64,000 bases of DNA, taken from NCBI GenBank assembly GCA_029851415.1, contig CM056744.1:65280172-65344171 (forward strand), written 5' to 3'. Of the stretch, positions 59,109 to 64,000 are shown piece by piece. A model generated the notes under the pieces. The model did no database searches and was not told the DNA's origin. It was given only the letters and a program-made list of their open reading frames with translations. The DNA is from Eretmocerus hayati. Taxonomy: Eukaryota; Arthropoda; Insecta; Hymenoptera; Aphelinidae. The position numbers and the translations under genes were made by a program. Numbering within the stretch: the stretch's first letter is position 1; the number at the start of each line of letters is the position of its first letter.

Positions 59109-60084
59109 TTTTTCATCATGAGAACCCTAAAACCGCATTTGAGTGCGGCATTTTGAGGTTACAATGATAAAATCGTTTTTCGTGTAGCACACGGAAATTT
59201 CGATTCCGTTGGGATTGGAACCACGTGTGAACTGATACTTGTACCTCAAGAAATGACTATGAGAATCGCCCCTACTACAGCCTCATCACGGTCGTGATGC
59301 AAGGCTTGTGAGGATTGACAAATGACGAAAATGAGTGTTCTGGCAGCTGAGGTACATCTTCATTTTGTACCACAGACCTTCAAAAGACACTGTAAACTAT
59401 TAAACTTATCTCCTTTCCTATATTCCAACACCGAGGACGTCATGTATTCACATACACATGAGCCAATTAGAATTAAGAAAATATGAGGGTCCCATCAAAA
59501 TACATGGGAGAATCGTCTGTTCCCTCACAAATCCACGGCGGAGCTCCGAAGTGATTTACGCAAGTATTTCATCATTGTTTGGGTAATACTTGGACCAAAC
59601 AAAAGTTCATGGGAGGTGTGCTGCCATTCTGGAAATTCTCGAAATTTCAAAGTCGAAATCGCATACTTTCTGAGATTTGCCCATATATGATCGTAAATGA
59701 CTTCAATGCAAAGTGGCGAGGCCCATCGTCGACGACGACGGGTCGCGACATGGCATCGTGCTTAAAAGGGGAAACGCGCGAATTTTGATCAGGAAACCTG
59801 ACGGTGCGCTTGGTGCATCGTTGGTGGCACGGGGTGTAAGAACAGTATGCTCTAGACTCCTCATGTCACATGCGTACCTGGACGAAGTCTCGCAGCGTCC
59901 CGATGCGGTGACCTATACTACGATAGTTGTGGCTTCTTGCATGACTTCCAATTCATGTGATTCTGGTCATGTGTTACGGTAGTGTTCATGCGAACGAGTG
60001 CGTATCAATATGTGTGTGTTCATCATGAGAGAACGAAGGTTTCATTATTAGTGTTTGACGCGGTAACAATTATTTCTCCCGATC
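59109..60084. other. Unassigned stretch
   Basis: No gene, RNA or repeat is recognised. Confidence 0.3.
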
Positions 60085-61507
60085 TCTTTCTTTTTTTTCT
60101 TTTTTAAGATGGTCAGGTGGCAAAATCTGCATCAAGATCCTCCAGATCCATCACCAGACACCAGACTGGCTCAGCTTACGCGGACTACGCATAGTCCATT
60201 CGAGCCATACCAGGTGGGACGCGGGTTTGCCTTTGATGTCCAATACCTAGGGCATGAGGCAATCAAGAAGAAGATCCACCTGCATCTACCATCTCAGCCC
60301 GGAACCGCGTGAGCGGTACTTCAGGATGAGCCGTGTGTCTCGCGCTCGAATGCGAGCGCTCCTCTTCATTTTTTCCTCTCTTCGGCCTTTTGTCGGCATC
60401 CTCTATCTTCATTCTTCCTTTTTCCCTCTCCTTCTTCTTTCTTCTTTCTCCTTTCTCCTCTCTTCAGGCCATCATGCTCCTCCAGAAGTTATGGGCCTCT
60501 TCTGTTGGAACCGGATGGTTCACTGTGATTCGCCTATTTCGAGGTGCCTCACTTCCCGCTCTTTCTCCTGATCCCGGGTCATCGCCAGCTTGATGTATCC
60601 AGTGGCTTCATCCCATGTCTCCTGGTTGCGGAGTAAGTACGGGACGAGGTTCTCAGGTGTTACTTGAGCACCCAGCCATTCATATAACTTTTCCCGCTCT
60701 ATTCGGATGTCCTTGCACATGGATTGGGCGTTTTTGACGTCGTCTCAGTTGTCCTCGCATGACTGACATGCTGGGGATGTCCTCTTCTTGAACCGGGTCA
60801 GATAGGCACCGAAGCAGCCGTGGTCACTCAGTGCCTGCGTTGTCCAGTGATCTATTCCTCCATGGGAGCGTTCCGCCACTTGGCTACGTCACGGATCAGC
60901 CGGTGCGTCTATCTGCCATCTGCAAATGGCGAATCCAACTCAGTTTGTCACTGCCCAAGGGTAGTCTCCTCTTCGTTGTCAGGGATGATCTTCTTCATTG
61001 TTGGGGTAAGCACTCGTTCGGCTCTGATCACTTTTTGCCGTTCCCAGATCCTCACTCGCGACGCGACGAGCAAGTGGATGGGTGGCGTCCCCGCCAACAC
61101 GCAAGCTGCGTCTCTCCTGACACGTTGCGGTAGGCACGGATGCTCCTCAAGGCCGCTCTCCGGTAGACAGGCTCCATCCTGTTCTCGATGATGGCCTTCT
61201 CTGCTCTCTTCCCTCACACGGGTGCACCGTAGAGCAAGATGGACGTGCTGACGGTGCTGAGCAACTCACGTCTCTTCTGTATCGGTCCTCCGATGTCATC
61301 AGTCGCTGGAGCGTCGCACTGAACCTGCTCGCTTTTTGGGTGGCTTCCAGAATGTGCTCCTTGAACGACCACTTGTCGTCAAGCCAGACACCGAGGTATT
61401 TTAGTCCAGTTTCGCGGGGGAACTCCTGCCCATTGATGAAGAATCGGAGCAAGTCGAACTTCCTCCGTCTTGTGACCAATATGGCCTCGTCGCACCCTTA
61501 TACAGCA
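60085..61507 (-). mobile_element. R1-clade fragment, older subfamily, copy 3 (5'-truncated)
   Basis: The 3' end (plus AAGATGGTCAGGTGGC, 60107) abuts a T-rich run and a CT-rich word (60085-60106). The body aligns with the 3' UTR and C-terminal third of ORF2 of copies 1 and 2: YLGVWLDDKWSFKEHI near 61370, PIHLLVA near 61070, EWLGAQ-TPENLVPYLLRNQ near 60670. Stops and shifts break the frame many times, and the C-terminal knuckle is lost. The copy stops near 61507 at CTCTCTCT. The 3' UTR differs from copies 1 and 2, so it is another subfamily. Confidence 0.82.
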
Positions 61508-61535
61508 TCTCTCTCTCGCCCTCTCTTTTTTTTCT
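61508..61535. repeat. CT-rich tract with T-run between R1-clade copies 3 and 4
   Basis: CTCTCTCTCGCCCTCTC and a T-run of about 8 lie between the truncated end of copy 3 and the 3' end of copy 4. This is the same layout as at 19459-19508. Confidence 0.85.
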
Positions 61536-62510
61536 AAGGTGGTTAGAGGGCAAAATGTGCATCGAGATCCTTCAGATCTATCACCAGACACCGGACTGGT
61601 TCAGCTTACGCGGACTACGCATAGTCCACGCAGGCCATACCAGCCGGGACAGGGGTTTAGGCCTTTTCCCTTGATATCCGATACCCAGGGTATCGAGCAG
61701 TCAAGAAGGAGATCCATCTGCATCTACCATCTCAGCCCGGAACCGCGTGAGAATTACTTTAGGATGAGCGGCGTGTCTCGCGCTCGATTGCGTAATAGAC
61801 AGTAGACTGTCGTACTGGGTGTTCCAGTTGAACGGCCCGGAAACTGATACTCGTCCGATCCCGGCGGACAGCTCTCGAACCTTTTGTCCCCGTCGGTGTC
61901 GTATACTAGTATCCTATTCCGTCGGTAGTCGCTCGTGACTGCTAACAGGTAGGTTGGCACTTTACCCGCCTGGGATGCGTACACTCGCTCCCAGCTCGCA
62001 CACTTGAATGCGTTCTTTATGTCTAACGCGATTATCTCGCAGAAACCCCCATCCCCTGGTATGGTCTCCCTACCGCCGTTTGGACCCGTTCATGGACTGT
62101 CTCAATTGCATGAACAACTGCGATCTTTCCGAAACCCAAACTGCATTGGTGGCAGCCCGCCGCTCTCTTCGTAGGCTTTCTCTACCCTCTTGAGCACCAT
62201 CCCCTCGTACATTTTCTCGATGTTGTCGAGCATGCTGGGAGGGCGTTGACCTCCTCGACCTTTAGGTATCAGGACGAGCTTCTGACGTTTCTACTTGTCC
62301 GGAAAAGCTCCCGCGCTCAGACAGGTGTTGAAGAGGTCGAGGAGTGAATCTGGCTTGTATTTAAAGACCAGTTTCAGAGCCTCGTTTGGAATGCCGTCCA
62401 GGCCAGGGACCTTGCCATTTGGCATCCTCTTCGCCGCTATGAGGATCTCTTGCATGGTTAAGAGCGGGATGTGGTCTCCGCTTCCCCGAGGGAAAGTAAC
62501 CCTGGTAGAC
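61536..62510 (-). mobile_element. R1-clade fragment, copy 4, internally deleted
   Basis: 61536-61795 matches the 3' UTR of copy 3. At about 61796 the sequence jumps into the reverse transcriptase region (equivalent to 15424 in copy 1), so roughly 1.3 kb, including the C-terminal part of ORF2, is missing. The rest (to about 62505) carries YASQAGKVPTYLLAVTSDY, MPNGKVPGLDGIPNEALKL and FNTCLSAGAFPDK with several breaks. It ends at about 62505, next to unrelated DNA. Confidence 0.8.
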
Positions 62511-64000
62511 CTGTGGCATAGATAAGACGATTCAGATGGATGAAAATATCCATGAATATTCAAAAGATCGATTCAAGGCTTACCAATCAGATCAGAAAAG
62601 ACCTCCCATATTAAACCAATAAGGCGAATTTAGAAGAGAGCTACCTAATTTCACTGTCTAATCTTCCATATCGACTTGTCAGACAAACTTGGGATCGGAT
62701 CGACATAATATCTAGTCGGTGGTAGTAAAATTTCATCCTCTCTATCCCAGGACTAGAAGGTTTGAATCAATACCATTATGGGAGAAATACTGTGATTTGT
62801 TTTTCTGTGTTCTTTTGTTTTGGGGGAAAAATGTGAATCCAATTTGAGAATGGATTTCGTTCTTGTAGATCTGGAAAGCTGTCATCATGATACATCTGTT
62901 ATATATGTTTGATCTCCCATGCACAATGACTCCTGGATAGCGAAATGACTAATCCAGTGATATTCCAAAATGAGATCCACTTTAATTAAAGATGAATGAC
63001 TGTGAATTTTTGTCTCAATCATTGGAATAATGTGTGATTGTTGAGTGACATGTTTGTGTTACCTGTGTGTAAGAATCATCTTTAGCCTGAAACGAGCCAT
63101 ATTTTTACATCTGAATTGTTACGAAACGTACTAATATATTAACAAGAAGAACCAATAGATTCATTCAAAGTTCATGATATCCTTGATGAACAATTCACCC
63201 AACGCAATTGGATGGATACTACACCTGCAATCACAAGCTCGTGAGCTATCAGAATAACGATTTAGAGATCTGATTCATCCTGTTCCACTGTACCTCGATT
63301 ATTACGTGATGATTAAGTCCGAGCACGAGTATCTCGCTCGAAAATCACAATCTGGTGTCGGAACGGATCCCATCAGTGTCTCGATAGTTCCATGTACATT
63401 GAAATTTGGATCACGTAATGTACCTCTTCATCTGTACGGTAAAGAATGTTATTGAGGGACTAAAATAGATGTTTTTTAGTCTAGAAGCGTTGGAGTTAGA
63501 TGAATTTTTTTTCATTGGAAAAAACAGGATAATTGCTTTTCCATCCCAGATGGAGTATGATTCTAATGCATTTCCGCAAGGTTTTTGCATTTCAAAATGG
63601 TAGTATCTCAATTCTAAACCCTTCTTGGCCTCCTGCTCGAACCCGAAGCGATTTAGACCAAATATGAGCGAGGGAAAAAATGTTCTTCCTATCAAATTTG
63701 ATCAAAACTATAGATTCTTCTTTCCATGGCTTTGGTGAGCCACAAAATATGGAGAATCGATTTTTTCCTTCTTTTGGGCTACCTTGAAAGAGCTTGTGCG
63801 TTAAACGCTAGTGCAATGACACCAAATGGAAATTTAGGAGCTCTCTGAAAAGATTCGAGTAGTTTTCCTCACTTGAAGCTCAAGTCAATAACAAAATCCC
63901 CAACCAAATGACTCGCCTTCGAGTGGAAATTGAGGGAAATCACTCTCCGTAAGAGTGATTTTTGGTCACTCGATTGATCGAGTCATTGTAATAACTCAGA
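62511..64000. other. Unassigned AT-rich right end of the window
   Basis: Only short frames without motifs. No repeat boundary, RNA gene or hairpin is recognised by eye. Confidence 0.3.

Overview
The window looks like eukaryotic, probably arthropod, repeat-dominated nuclear DNA. R1-clade non-LTR retrotransposons are essentially an arthropod lineage; CR1/Jockey-group elements, an animal-type Helitron with an OTU protease and abundant di-, tri- and tetranucleotide microsatellites agree with this. I found no convincing host protein-coding gene, rRNA or canonical tRNA. The only possible trace of a host gene is a short, degenerate histone H3-like fragment near 55.4 kb.

Layout. 1-771: minus-strand ORF1 of a non-LTR element with a PHD-type finger, cut by the window edge. 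1.68-1.93 kb: a 79-bp tandem repeat. 2.6-3.55 kb: a dispersed repeat (repeat A) with a second copy at 39.48-40.31 kb. 4.77-8.29 kb: a giant palindrome whose arms contain further palindromes, centred on a retrotransposon endonuclease fragment. 8.38 to about 13.1 kb: a two-ORF CR1/Jockey-group element (minus strand) with few lesions. 13.77-21.63 kb: a (GGAT)n tract, then two head-to-tail R1-clade copies (one near full length, one 5'-truncated), each bounded by (CT)n. 21.63-22.03 kb: a 3' element fragment with a (TATC)n tail. 23.0-26.06 kb: a 42-bp tandem array, a 398-bp-spaced duplication and a (GAT)n/hairpin-module array that reads as poly-histidine on the minus strand. 27.6-28.2 kb: a hairpin element and a possible tRNA-derived SINE. 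28.33-29.05 kb: a 327-bp-arm palindrome. 29.66-34.54 kb: a decayed Helitron (OTU, Rep, PIF1-like helicase). 35.6-39.4 kb: hairpin elements and (ATCC)n. 40.3-45.54 kb: a decayed CR1-like element inserted in repeat A. 46.0-47.28 and 47.69-50.23 kb: two long palindromes. 51.06-53.01 kb: a foldback-like structure of CGAAAC-type motifs holding a TTAA-flanked hairpin element. 53.7-54.6 kb: an inverted-repeat pair. 60.1-62.5 kb: two old R1-clade fragments, again abutting CT-rich tracts.

The parts do not form a pathway; the window is a nested-insertion cluster of selfish DNA. Two themes stand out. First, the R1-clade copies repeatedly sit in CT/GA tracts, which suggests microsatellite target specificity. 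Second, long inverted repeats of very different scale and age are unusually dense. Transcribed, they would give long double-stranded RNA and might feed a small-RNA pathway; that last step is inference. All coordinates of element ends are judged by eye.
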